A stretch of DNA of 64,000 bases from positions 76,008,120 through 76,072,119 of the forward strand of contig NC_060259.1 of NCBI RefSeq assembly GCF_921293095.1. The letters are read 5' to 3'. The notes under the pieces were generated by a model, which was not told the origin of the DNA, did not search any database, and saw nothing but the letters and a program-made list of their open reading frames with translations. The stretch's first letter is position 1. Each line of letters starts with the position of its first letter. Both the position numbers and the translations under genes were made by a program. The DNA is from Ischnura elegans. Lineage: Eukaryota; Arthropoda; Insecta; Odonata; Coenagrionidae. Shown here piece after piece: positions 46,796 through 57,187 of the stretch.

Positions 46796-49454
46796 TTTTT
46801 TGCCTTCAAATCTGCTTCATTCTCATTCTTTGTGGTGGCAAGATAATGCCTCATGTCTTACCTTTCAAGTCAGCTAAGTTCTTTCTCCAACCAGAGGATA
46901 CCACAGGTAGCCAACCTGCTAGGCATTAATCTATTCCATATTGCACCTATGTGGCTTATTATAAAAATTATAGTAATATTAATACTTATTAATGCCCTTA
47001 GGATAAAACATCCATGAGTTTCATCACAAAATTAAATACAAATGGGTAATAAAATACATGTGCTTTACAAAGAAACGCACAAGCTATTCAGGGATTAAAA
47101 TAAATATAGTCTTCCTCCCATGGCCATTTTTACCTTAAATGATATTTAGCCTTGCCGACTGTTTACCTTCTAATCTTCTGCATCCTTCTCACAGACTCCC
47201 ATTCACCCCATATCAATCAATACCTTATCCTTCCATCCTTATGGTCTTCCTAGAGGTTGTCTTTCATCAGGGTTTTCTGCCCAGACTTACTTTATTAGGG
47301 CCTCTTGCTCTCTTTGTGTTACCATATTTCTCCGAATATAGTCCCCCCTCTTAATTTTGAGGCTTCAGTTTTGGGAAAATTTTTAAAAATGTATTGGAAT
47401 ATAGCTACTAGAATAGAGATGCATTCAACATAATCATTCAAACATCACTACAGACCGTAGCAAGCTTTCTCTTAAGGTAAACAAGACGGTCAATGAGCAG
47501 ATTTGATGGGCCATATATTTGAATGCAGTTGACTTTGAAGAAGTTTAAGCTTCTCTTAAAGGACTGACGAGCACATGGCCAGAATGCATTTTTCTTTGGA
47601 TGGAGAAGGATATGGTCCTATCTTGATTTGAGATGCCTCTGTCAGCAGGCAAGAGGGGAAAAGTAGTCGGCTTGTTGGCGGTTGGCTTAACAGTAGCGGA
47701 AACAGTGAAGGATGAATAAAAATAAAGTACCGTGCACTAATGGGAGAAATGCAACAGGGAGGGTAATAAGGCATTTAAAAAATCGGAGAAGAGGGAGACC
47801 TAGTTCCACAACCAGAGATATTGATGCTGATATTGTGCCATAATTGGGCACGTTCTCAATCCCTCTGGGTCTTAATCTCTCCGAGACTTAATCCCTCCGA
47901 GACTTAGGCACTCGAGTACCTCGCGCTAGCTTGATTCTCACGTCTAGTGAAGTCCTCCGCAATTTATAGTGAATTTATCAACGGTGTCTTTATGCCATGT
48001 GTGAACTTCTATTACTCTCCACCACCACCTCTCCAATTGTTAGGTGAAACATCAGAGTGAGACCTGTTTCCCCTCTTCTGCCTTCACCTCCCCTCTCACG
48101 CCTGCTTCGAGCGCGGCGGCTCTGCTGTAAGCCGGCTGGCTCGGTCTCTCTGCTTCAGACCTCGAGCAAGGAAGGAACTCCTGGTGCCCAGCATTTTCCC
48201 AACTTCAAGACTACTCTCAGGAAACTTAGTATTGTATGTATTGTGTATCTATAGCTTACTTTGCATATTAAATGTATTTCTACTGTTGGAAATCAACCCT
48301 ATTGTTTTGTCATTTTTCACTCCTAACCGCCTATTTCTCGTCAATTCATTTCTCGCGACGTGTGTGCATTGCAATATAATATACATTTAAGTGCTGCTGA
48401 GATTTCAAATTAAATAAAAGAGGAGATACTGTCCAAAGTGAAGTGTGAACTCACTGGAGTATGTATTTTGTGCCTTGATTATTTTGTCCACATTAATTTA
48501 AATATTTTATTTGACACTTAAATATTGTCAAAAGTAATTTGACAGCAATAAATATCATGAATTGTTTTAATTTTACAAAATTGGTTTTCAAAGCAACTGA
48601 AAAGAAAGTGATCTATCAAACCGCAGAAAATAGTTATTTTTGGGAATGGGCCACTGGCTAGGAAAAAATAAAATTTTAATTTATTTTAGGATTTATGAAA
48701 TTTACCTTGCAAAATTGTTTGTCTTCATTTAAATTTGTAGCAATCATGTGGATATGATGCATTGAGGAAGTATCTTCAGTCAAAATTTTCATACTAAAAC
48801 CTTTAACAGTGATGATTGTTTAGGTATTTAGAGTTATTCCTGATGCTCACAATCACTCCTCGCCATTGCTGTCTTGCAGATTATGTCTGGCAAGTATTTA
48901 TGCCTTAATTTTCTGAGACAAGAAAATGATATGTTGTGGAGTTGGGCTTTAAGTGAATTTTAGAACGAGTGCCAAAGTAGGTGCGAAGAAGGAAAGGAGG
49001 GTTAGAGGGAGATAGTGGGAAAAAGGAAGGCATAACGGCTTAGGATATCGAATGCACCAACATTATGGTGAGCAGTGCAAAATGCGTTCGAGCCTCGGTG
49101 CGAGGCAGCAAGTTCACCGTCATGACCTTGGTGGCTGAAAAAAGAAAATTTTTTGAATTTTCATCTTGTTCCACAGATTATATAACGTTAGAATGGGAAT
49201 TCGTTCTCCTGTGAAGCGATGGTGGTGGCACAAACTCTGTTGGGATACTTTTTTCCCCCATAGCACATTGTTTCTGGAGAGGGTTTTGATTGTGTCTGCT
49301 GGAGTAAACAGTGAAAATATGGGGATTGTTTCAAACAAACATGGCACAGGTAATTACGTAGATATGAGGGGAGAGTGGTCATGGTGAGACATTAAAAAAG
49401 TGGTCTTTGTGGGGTGCTAATAGGAACTCTACAGATAGCTTTAACAGCTTTCTT
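46796..49454. other. Intergenic, repeat-rich
   Basis: No supported gene. 47322-47400 is a repeat shared with 761-900. Near 47865-47905 TCTCCGAGACTTAATCCCTC repeats in an 18-bp pattern. About 47840-48370 has the look of a solo LTR (pyrimidine-rich, TGTTTTGTCA-like end), but no ends or duplication could be fixed. Confidence 0.5.
47322..47400. repeat. Interspersed repeat fragment shared with 761-900
   Basis: ATTTCTCCGAATATAGTCCC, TTAATTTTGAGGCTTCAGTT and TTGGGAAAA match the copy in macoilin intron 10 in the same orientation. Confidence 0.45.
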
Positions 49455-50280
49455 CTAGAGAGAGGTATTTCCCCAAAGCAATATGCTATAAGAGGCATGA
49501 GCGTGTACTTTAATATAGTACAGAGTATTTAGTGTGTTGTTGGACAGTAAAGGGGCAAGCTTTCTTGTCATACAAGGGCCCACAGATAGCTTTTTTTTAC
49601 TCAGTTTAGAAACATGTGACAACCAGTCAAGTGTATTTGAAAGGTGAATCCAAGAAATACAATTGATGAAAAAAAGATAAACAGTCGATCACAGGGTAAA
49701 TCTGCGGCTTGGTGAGGGTTCTAAATATGAGAAGCCAAAGTAAATAGTTTTAGCTTCATTTAATGCAATATTGTTCAGGTGACACTATTCCCACATCTCT
49801 CGAGTTGTAATTTTTGAATATTCAGTTGGATCTAAAGTGTTGCTAGCAGTTAATATATTAGTTGTATCACTTGGACACATTACTGTGAGACTTCTGGTAA
49901 ACTGCTGAAGAAGATCATAAATAAAAAGAAGAAATACGTGATGGTGGACCAAATATTGACATGGGACACCTAGACACTTTGCAGCTGCTTCTACTCTCAT
50001 TGTCAGTGACCTTGTGATGGTTTGCACCATCCCAGCAGTAGAGTGATGCATATAGCACTCTTCTTGAGTTCTATTTTCAAGAGGGGAAGTTTAGAGAAAC
50101 GCCAGTAACCTCCGGAATTTCAAGCTTAAGTTAAATTTTATGTACTACACTATTAAATGCATTTTTTAAGTCATGAGAGACCTGCTGTTTAAAGTTTAGG
50201 CCATGTAGTAACAAGTTCCAATATTCGAACATTGCAGCATTAGTTGATCTACCAACTTGGAAGTCCGTAATGAGGTTTAA
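49455..50280 (-). pseudogene. Non-LTR retrotransposon (LINE) reverse transcriptase relic
   Basis: Pieces in the right order on the minus strand, in shifting frames: DFQVGRSTNAAMFEYW...DLKNAFNSVVHKI (50134-50275), GVP...FLLFIYDLL...PSDTTNILTASNT (about 49840-49970), NNIALNEAKTIYFGF (about 49730-49775) and LSNNTLNTLYYIKVHAHASY then SILLWGNTSL (49458-49550). These correspond to the fingers, the GVPQGS and FADDT blocks, the LN..KT block and the thumb region ending ...H.H.SY...LWGNTS of insect Jockey-like LINEs. The active-site FADD is PSDT, and several stops interrupt, so it is inactive. Confidence 0.7.
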
Positions 50281-51166
50281 GGAATACTGACAGAATAGCA
50301 ATAGGTCTAAATGAGCATGATTCTTAAGGCTGCTATACACAGCGAATGATTTTATTCGCATGATCATTCAGTGAAGATTAGGACATGTTCTATTTTGCTC
50401 GTATGATCCTGTGAATGATCACGTAATCATTCACCGTGTATAGTGGCCTCTAGGAAGGACACTTTCTTGGGATCCCCTGATACCAGAAGTGAAATCACAT
50501 CTGGATGTACGCAATAGAAAGGAAATGCTTGGATGGTAGGCCCTACATTCTTGAGGGGTATCGTGGGTAATGCTACTCTCTATGAAGTGTTGAGGATTGC
50601 TTATCCAACTTTTACAGAACTACCATTGGTATAGAGCAGTAGAATGGTCCAGCAATCTCCGTTTGAAAGGAAAGAAGAGCGGAGTCTTTTAACGTGGAGT
50701 GTAACCAGTGGAAAAATATAACAGGCAAAAAGATCCCAGGTGAAAATGACCGACTTTTCATACACCAAATACTCCCATATATCCTTGGGGCCATAATTCC
50801 CAAACTTTGCCTCTTGGTCATGCCCAAATCTCAGCAATTATGGGCATGAAATATAACGAATCAATTTACTTACGCAACACATGGAGGTGCAAAGTCGAAG
50901 ATCTGATACACCTCGCTGCAATCGAGTACAATCAGACAATGGTAGAAGACTCCAGAAATGTTACCCCTGGCTCAGAAAAATATATTCTCAAGTGATACGT
51001 CTTTCAGAGCATGCCGCAAGACATTTGAACAGAATGATGAGAAGAAAATGCGACGGAGAAAAGTTATGGTTCTGGAGAGGTACCGGGAAAAAACATGAAA
51101 TAGTTGTCGTACAATTATAAGAGAAAAGCATATGGATGGGGCAGATGTCTGAATTAAAATGTAACA
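50281..51166. other. Intergenic, with MITE at 50326-50450
   Basis: A 125-bp inverted-repeat unit lies at 50326-50450. The rest (50451-51166) has overlapping short ORFs on both strands that I cannot match to any family; it could be more LINE debris. Confidence 0.45.
50326..50450. mobile_element. Short palindromic MITE (about 125 bp)
   Basis: Left end AAGGCTGCTATACACAGCGA and right end TCACCGTGTATAGTGGCCTC are inverted repeats, and the inner GCATGATCATTCA/GTGAATGATCACG also pairs. It interrupts the region just upstream of the LINE relic. Confidence 0.55.
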
Positions 51167-51793
51167 TCAATGCAGGATAAGTTTAAGTGAGCTGAAAAGT
51201 TTCACTTTTAAACATTCATAATACTCGCTGACCCGCTGAAAGACGAACTCAATTTTCGCGAACATTGCGGATGATGTATTCTTCCTCAAGTTCACCGAGA
51301 TAACTCCCGGAATATTTTCATGAAAAACTTCCCACGTACTCTTCATATCTAATTCACTTTCAAACCCAAAAAAATAGCACATTCTTCCATGCCGTCTGCA
51401 ATTCATAGCAAGTAAGCAAATACATGTTTTAGACGTTTTTTCTCTTTCTAAAAGTAAAATACGTTCTGAAATGAAAGTCATAGCCGAATCGCCGTATGTT
51501 TCTCGTGATTGCTCCAGATCGTGAAAATGGAATTTCTTGGAAGCAAGCGTGACATGGGCCAAATCTTCAAAACCATCATAACACTTTTCAAACAGTACAA
51601 CCGTTATAGCGTATTCAAGATGCGTTTGCCCTGAAACGGCAACCAAGCTGAACGGGCGAAACATTTGTCCTAAATTATCCCATGTCGTTAATAAAACAAA
51701 ACAGAAGTCTGGCTGATAATGTATATCTTGCATTCCCATCTTCATGAAGGCGTGCACCTTCAAACCGCCTTCAACTTCATGCCATAATCCCAT
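51167..51793 (-). CDS. Hypothetical intronless protein, 208 aa
   Basis: This is the longest uninterrupted ORF in the window, starting MGLWHEVEGGLKVHAFMKMG and ending KLFSSLKLILH. I do not recognise the family. It has no signal peptide, no long hydrophobic segment and no repeats. Composition is ordinary for a globular protein: aromatics evenly spread, several Cys and His (CICLLAMNCRRHGRMCYFF at about residues 124-142), mixed helices and strands likely. In-frame ATG choices upstream are cut by stops, so the start is well defined. Nothing nearby looks like a polyadenylation signal on that strand, and it adjoins LINE debris, so it may be a retrocopy or a first exon. Its composition and length argue for a real or recently real gene. 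Confidence 0.5.
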   Translation of the reverse strand: MGLWHEVEGGLKVHAFMKMGMQDIHYQPDFCFVLLTTWDNLGQMFRPFSLVAVSGQTHLEYAITVVLFEKCYDGFEDLAHVTLASKKFHFHDLEQSRETYGDSAMTFISERILLLEREKTSKTCICLLAMNCRRHGRMCYFFGFESELDMKSTWEVFHENIPGVISVNLRKNTSSAMFAKIEFVFQRVSEYYECLKVKLFSSLKLILH

Positions 51794-51838
51794 AATTCAT
51801 CGCATCGCCATCTGGCGGAGGCTGGTGGCTGTGATGTT

Positions 51839-52912
51839 ATGCGTGCAGTAACTGTTAATTTAGTTGTGGATAGTTTGAGCATGACAGTGGACGCTCAGAA
51901 ATGGACGGCTGTGGTGAAGGAATTTTCCAGTAGTCCTCGAGGATAGGAAACATTATGACTTAGCGGTCATATTGTACTATAGCGTTGTTACTTGTAGCAT
52001 ATCAGTTACTGTTGGAATGCAGCGAGTGAGAGATACGTCTTGGGAATGGTGGAAATTGTTGTGACGTCGAAGGAATGTTGCAATTCGCTACTCCTGTCGT
52101 GCTTGTCTCGCGTTGAAGTCTCCTGCCATCGTTCACTCCCTACGTTGGATTTACTGCATTATTGTGATCACAAATATGGTTGTGATTTTGCTGGCGAAAG
52201 GGATCAAGTGAATTATGAACAGTCCACCAGGAAAGATTTTGCGAAGTGCCTAAATAGCACTTCGTTCCTGTTGTTGGTTGGCGGATGGCGCGAGGAAGAC
52301 CTCTGTAAATGACATTTATTAACGTTAACGCTCTACGGTCCTCATTCTGCTCCTTCAAATGTAACATTAAACATCAGGTATAGTATTATTATTGTGGTAA
52401 CCGATGCAAGAACCCGTAGTAGTTTAAGTACGAATGCTACCTGTGTATTGAGTTCACTTTCTTGTATGAAAACACAGCATGAATGGAGCCTGTGAAAATT
52501 TCGGTCATTTATTCTTACCTAAGCTCGTACGAGTTCAAGCATCACGTTACCAAACATTTCGATCCTATATTATAATGAACACGAATCTTGGTTGCTTGTA
52601 ATACTTTATTTTGGCTTTCACTGCTAATGTTGACGAACCTAACGAGAGTGAATACACTTTATCCATATCATTGATATTTGTTTTAATGCAATTAAATTTA
52701 TACATTTACTTCTATTTGCATGCATTTTCTTTACCAGAACAATCTTTAAAATACGGAAGAAAACAAGGTGTTACACTAAACTTGAATGATAAATATTAGC
52801 AATTAATACAGAAGCAATTAGGTTTAAACTGCCGTGATTGTGAATGGAATCTATGATATTCATATAATATTTGTTGGAAAAGGAGGGAAGTACTTAAAGT
52901 TAACGTCACTTA
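51839..52912. other. Possible bidirectional promoter and 5' exons
   Basis: Only 45 bp separate the ATG of the 208-aa ORF (51793) from an ATG on the plus strand at 51839, which opens MRAVTVNLVVDSLSMTVDAQ then KWTAVVKEFSSSPRG and stops. A phase-0 donor-like GTG|GTGAAG lies at about 51912 and could join the ankyrin exon at 60242; this is speculative. The rest up to the Harbinger element shows no supported gene. Confidence 0.3.
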
Positions 52913-53059
52913 GGGGCTTATTACGTAAGTCATAACTCCGGAGCTATGGAGCTATAAGAGTTATGATGGCTGCCATAGCTCAATTTGCGATTACAGTAGT
53001 CAAAATAACTCCGATAGGAGTTGCGAACTGGAGCTATCTCGGGGCTGGAATAACGCAGG

Positions 53060-53400
53060 CTTCTGACCCGTCCTTATGATAACTCCAGCCCGATTTCCTT
53101 CGGTTCTCAACTGTCATTTGTTGATTTCTGCCGTCGGAAGGTCGGAATCTGAAGGATTTGGCAATGGATGGCCCAATAAACATGTATATGGCGAAGGATG
53201 ACGAGGGTGTTTGAGGAGTATACATATATGTAAGAAGAAGGAGGTATCTGACATTAGAAATGAGACAATTCCCACAATCCGATCGAATTAGATGAAGACC
53301 ATTTTCGAATGTTTTTCAGAGTGTCGAAAAACACTTTTCAATATCTCTGCCGGTCTCTGGGACTAAGGAAACGCAGAATATCACTAAGCGTGGAAAAACA
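53060..53400 (+). pseudogene. Truncated Harbinger transposase N-terminus, copy 1 (inverted)
   Basis: Plus-strand copy of the same gene piece: ATGGATGGCCCAATAAACAT, GTAAGAAGAAGGAGG, CATTAGAAATGAGACAATTC, GAAGACCATTTTCGAATGTT. It carries frameshifts and a stop (GGTGTTTGAGG) and is more damaged than the other arm. Confidence 0.55.
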
Positions 53401-53433
53401 GATAAATATTATTGAAGAGTTTTCATTATATCA

Positions 53434-53800
53434 CTATGGGCGTGTGTAATGTTGAATCTTCTTATTCTGCGTCTGAGATATTCTGCGTTTCCTTGGTGTG
53501 GGTCCCAGAGACCGGCAGAGATATTGAAAAATGTGTTTCGACACTCTGAAAAACATTGGAAAATGGTCTTCATCTAATTCGATCGGATTGTGGGAAACCC
53601 TTATTCGTCTCATTTCTAATGTCAGACGCCTCCTTCTTACATACTCCGCAAACACCCTCATCATCCTTCCCCAATATATGTTTATTGGTCGATCCATTGC
53701 CTTATCTTTCAGATTCCGACAGCAGACATCAACAAATGACAGATGAGAAGCGAAGGAAATCGGGCTGGAGTTTTCATAAGGCATTTTTATTTTCATTATT
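53434..53800 (-). pseudogene. Truncated Harbinger transposase N-terminus, copy 2
   Basis: The minus-strand frame reads MDRPINIYWGRMMRVFAEYV, RRRRLTLEMRRIRVSHNPIE, LDEDHFPMFFRVSKHIFQYL then CRSLGPTPRKRRISQ. The D.E.F...FR.S...F.YL..L pattern matches the N-terminal region of HARBI1-like transposases. The frame remains open but stops before any catalytic motif. Confidence 0.55.
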
Positions 53801-54489
53801 GGTATTAAAAAAATATGTCGGTGTGTGTGCAAATATCTTCGTTCTTTGTAGGCATCTGTCAATCTCAGTAGCACATTTTTGTTAATTGTCGATGAAATAT
53901 TAAGGTTTGTCACCCTACATTTTATTTATTGTTGCCTCCCCGTTTATTCCTTGGAATACGCCAAGGGCAAAGCTTCTGTGGTCACTCATAAAATTAGTGA
54001 GCACCACACACTGCTTCCTACTCATTTTCTCCGACCTTTGCCGGTATCTAAAATTGTATTCATTGCCATAATAGCAACATGGGCAGAGAATAGGTTTGGA
54101 GTCGACGATAAATGAATGACTGTATACAATGGATGACATATAACTGTATATGAATAAGCTTTAAAGTATAAACATTTCAACAATGTAGTTTATATTAATT
54201 ATTTCACGTTAAATTACGAAATACAAGTTTGGGACTCCATTCCGAAATTCATGTTAAACCCGTCTGCTCAGAAACATTTACTATCGGATACCTAAGCTCC
54301 TATTGGTTGACTCATTTCTGGAGATTTGCTTTCCGAATTTTCCATAGCCACTGTAGCTCCGCATTCTTTCGGAGACTTCTCGTAACTCCTGCCGGTACGT
54401 AATAGGGTTGGAGCTACAAATCAAAACAATTCCGGGCGGAGTTACAGATAGCTCTAGCTCCGAGTAAAAGTTACGTAATAGGCCCCTTA

Positions 54490-56576
54490 ATCATTGAAAT
54501 TGAAAGAAAAACATGGTTAAGGTGGTAAAAAATGAGCTACACTATTTATTTACACAGATCTGATTAAATTCACTAAAGTCAGGTGGCACTATTTGGCTAT
54601 ATCAAAGGATACCATGCGAGTCGTCTTGTAAGTGGAATCATAGGAAAATATTAAAAAAGTGGCATCATAAAAATAGGAAAAGCCTGCATTGATATTCATT
54701 TATCAACTGCCATTTTACCCCGATCAGCAAATTTCTTGAAAGGTTGACACTTGGAGGTTATTTTGGCACCCCTAAATATTTTTTCCTGACCCTGGGCATT
54801 TTTTGTTATTTTTTATGATAATCCTGCATGATGAATGGTTATAAAGTTGCATCACTTTAAGACAGTGGCCAAAGAAATTACTCATACCTTAATATTAATG
54901 TCCTGACATTCTAATTTCCCATTGAGGATAAAGAAACACGATTGATAAAATGTGGCAAACACTAATGGAGCCAGGCATTGTTAGTATAAAATCCATTGGA
55001 AATAATAAGAGTTGCCGTTTCCATTTCCTTTGTTTACTGTGATTTCATAAAATATGGTAAAAATTGCAGTCTAAATTTTGACTTTGGTGTCTTTTAGGTA
55101 TCACTCTAATGGGCACACACTGGTTACAGCTAACTATAACACCTAGTTAACCATATTCTCACTGAGCTTCAGGACTTACATTTAAAATATAGTTATGGTA
55201 AATGGGATGTAAAGGTAGAATACAAAAATAAGTAGCGGGTCATATAACCCATTTCTGTCTTCCAGTGTATAACATCTTGTAATATGAAGCTTAAAAATAC
55301 TGGAGATAATTTTATGTTAAGTTATAACACTTTTGGTAATAAAAATATTTTATTTGCTTAGAGATCAGAAGTACTTAATGAGAATAGTATGTTGAGTTAT
55401 ATAAGGCACATCAATACAGGGAAAAACAAATATTCTTAACAGGATGCTCTTATGTATGGTGTGATACATTAGACTCAACAAGAAAAAGCCATTATCACTC
55501 AACTGTATGATGAAGTAAGGCTTAAATCCTCTTGTTGTGTTGAGAAGGGAATCTTAGATTCTGAAATCGGTATGCTTCTCCCATCCAGGTGACATTTCCA
55601 TCACTTGGTTCTGAGCATTTCTCCCTGGAGTTTACCCCACGGAGTAAGTGTTAGTTGAGTGATTGTGTGATTTCTCAATGGAAGCAGCCTTGGTGAGGCC
55701 CCCAAATCCTCGCAAAAGTTCCTTCAGAGTTGAACGAGTGATTGTAAAGGGTTTCTGGGGGAGAAGCTGGGGTTTGGTCACTGCTGAGAATCTTCTCGTT
55801 CCAGCAAACCAACACAGTGTTTTGTTCGTACCTGCGACGAGGTCCCCACATTATGGCCATTGAAGTTGTTCCCTCTCCCAGTTGAAGAAAAAGCCATTAA
55901 GTAGGAATGTAAAAATTAGCATCATAAGTTAAAAGTCGCTCAATAACTCATTGATTGAGTTGTGCAGTTTACCTAAAAACATTTTATAACTATAATTAAC
56001 TTTTATAGTAGGCTCTGTTTGTTTAAGCACACGAGGAAGGTTGTTATACAGATGGAGATCCATGTTGGATGACCCAGGATGTTAGATTGCTTATTTTTTT
56101 GTGCATAGGGTACGCAAATATCATAACATCTTTTGGTAGAAATTAAGGAAGTAATAATTTAAATATTATGCAAAGAGAAAAATTGATTAGGATTTAAAAA
56201 AGGGTCCAAGGACCCAAGAGTTTTTTTTAAACCAATAGAAGGACATAAGGTTGTCCTTATATTGGTTTAAAAAATCAAAAGCTTGTGACTTTCAAAAGCC
56301 TTTGTTGCCTTGGCTACGGGAAATATTGTTCTGCATGCCAACACAGCAGAGCAAACCCATCTGCCAGCTGCAATTACCTATTAATGGGGGATGGTGATGC
56401 AATGAATTAACAATTAGTAAAACTAAGTTTTCAGGAAAACTCTCCACCTGTACGTAATGAACGAGCACCCTAGACCAGACAAAGATGGATGTTTATAAAT
56501 GATTTTGGCCAAATATGAATGATGACCTGGAGTTAGGGTTACAGCCTGTCACTGTTATGACTTTTGCTGCTGTAAA
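54490..56576. other. Intergenic, nothing recognised
   Basis: AT-rich. The only structure seen is the hairpin at 56223-56274. No exon with flanking splice sites could be supported. Confidence 0.6.
56223..56274. repeat. Hairpin, about 23-bp arms
   Basis: TTTTTTAAACCAATAGAAGG ... CCTTATATTGGTTTAAAAAA, pairing with a small internal mismatch (TAG/ATA) around AAGGACA/TTGTCCTT and a 5-nt loop. Confidence 0.7.
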
Positions 56577-56580
56577 TTAA

Positions 56581-56872
56581 CACCTTGCGTACCGGGGTAT
56601 TTAAATTCTTAGAAATGGTGATTCTGGGTTGGACTGTTGACATTGGAAATATGCCTTTGGTTTAAACATAGTTAAAAAGCTAATGTTTAGAATATAACTT
56701 TACCCAATCAAACGTTATGATGCATCAATTCATTATGAATAACGAACAACAACTGAAAACGTACTAACAAATACGTATTGTATGCTTTAAAATTGTTTAA
56801 GTTGACACGCCTAACAAACACTAATGAGATGAGACTAAATGACGAGAATTCTCGCCATCCATCCGCAACTTG
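56581..56872. mobile_element. TTAA-flanked MITE, family 1 copy B
   Basis: Exact TTAA at both sides (56577-56580, 56873-56876). Starts CACCTTGCGTACCGGGGTA; reverse complement of the right end CAAGTTGCGGATGGATGG. It shares the block AAACGTTATGATGCATCAAT and following with 13338-13586, but has extra sequence near its left end and lacks the hairpin. Confidence 0.7.
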
Positions 56873-57187
56873 TTAACAAATTATTGATTTTGTAAGTCAT
56901 TTATTTTGCAAATAAATATTATCTTAAGAGTGAAGGTTTGTGTGAAACTATGCTTATATGGACTTACGTTTTTATTTAATTTATTTTGGCTTAAAAATCC
57001 TCAAAATTATGAATTTGCACAGGCTTTGCTCTAATGTCATGAAAATTCCCGGCAGACTCTACACTAATAGGGGGTATTTCATACGCATGGAACCCCCGGC
57101 TCTCATTTCGTTTCAATTCATCCTCTGCCCCCAACAGATTCCCAGGCTAGCCTGATCATGATAGTTGATGTTAAGTGATGGTCCCTG

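Larger units (their letters stand above)
52913..54486. mobile_element. PIF/Harbinger element with internal fold-back
   Basis: Terminal repeats GGGGCTTATTACGTAA and TTACGTAATAGGCCCC, flanked by identical TTA (52910-52912 and 54487-54489), the 3-bp TWA target of Harbinger elements. Subterminal zones are full of GGAGCTA/TAACTCC motifs. Inside, about 53060-53400 and 53460-53780 are reverse complements of each other and each carries the same 5' part of a transposase gene. No catalytic DDE region is present. Confidence 0.8.

Noticed and set aside
47840-48370. Solo LTR
   Set aside because: Composition is suggestive, but no TG...CA ends with a target duplication could be fixed.
49166-49387. Possible exon with acceptor TTCCACAG and donor CACAG|GTAATT
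   Set aside because: The frame between the sites (VRMGIRSPVKRWWWHKLCWD ...) matches nothing I know, the opposite strand is equally open, and it lies beside LINE debris.
53556-53885. 109-codon plus-strand ORF
   Set aside because: Antisense of the Harbinger transposase fragment.
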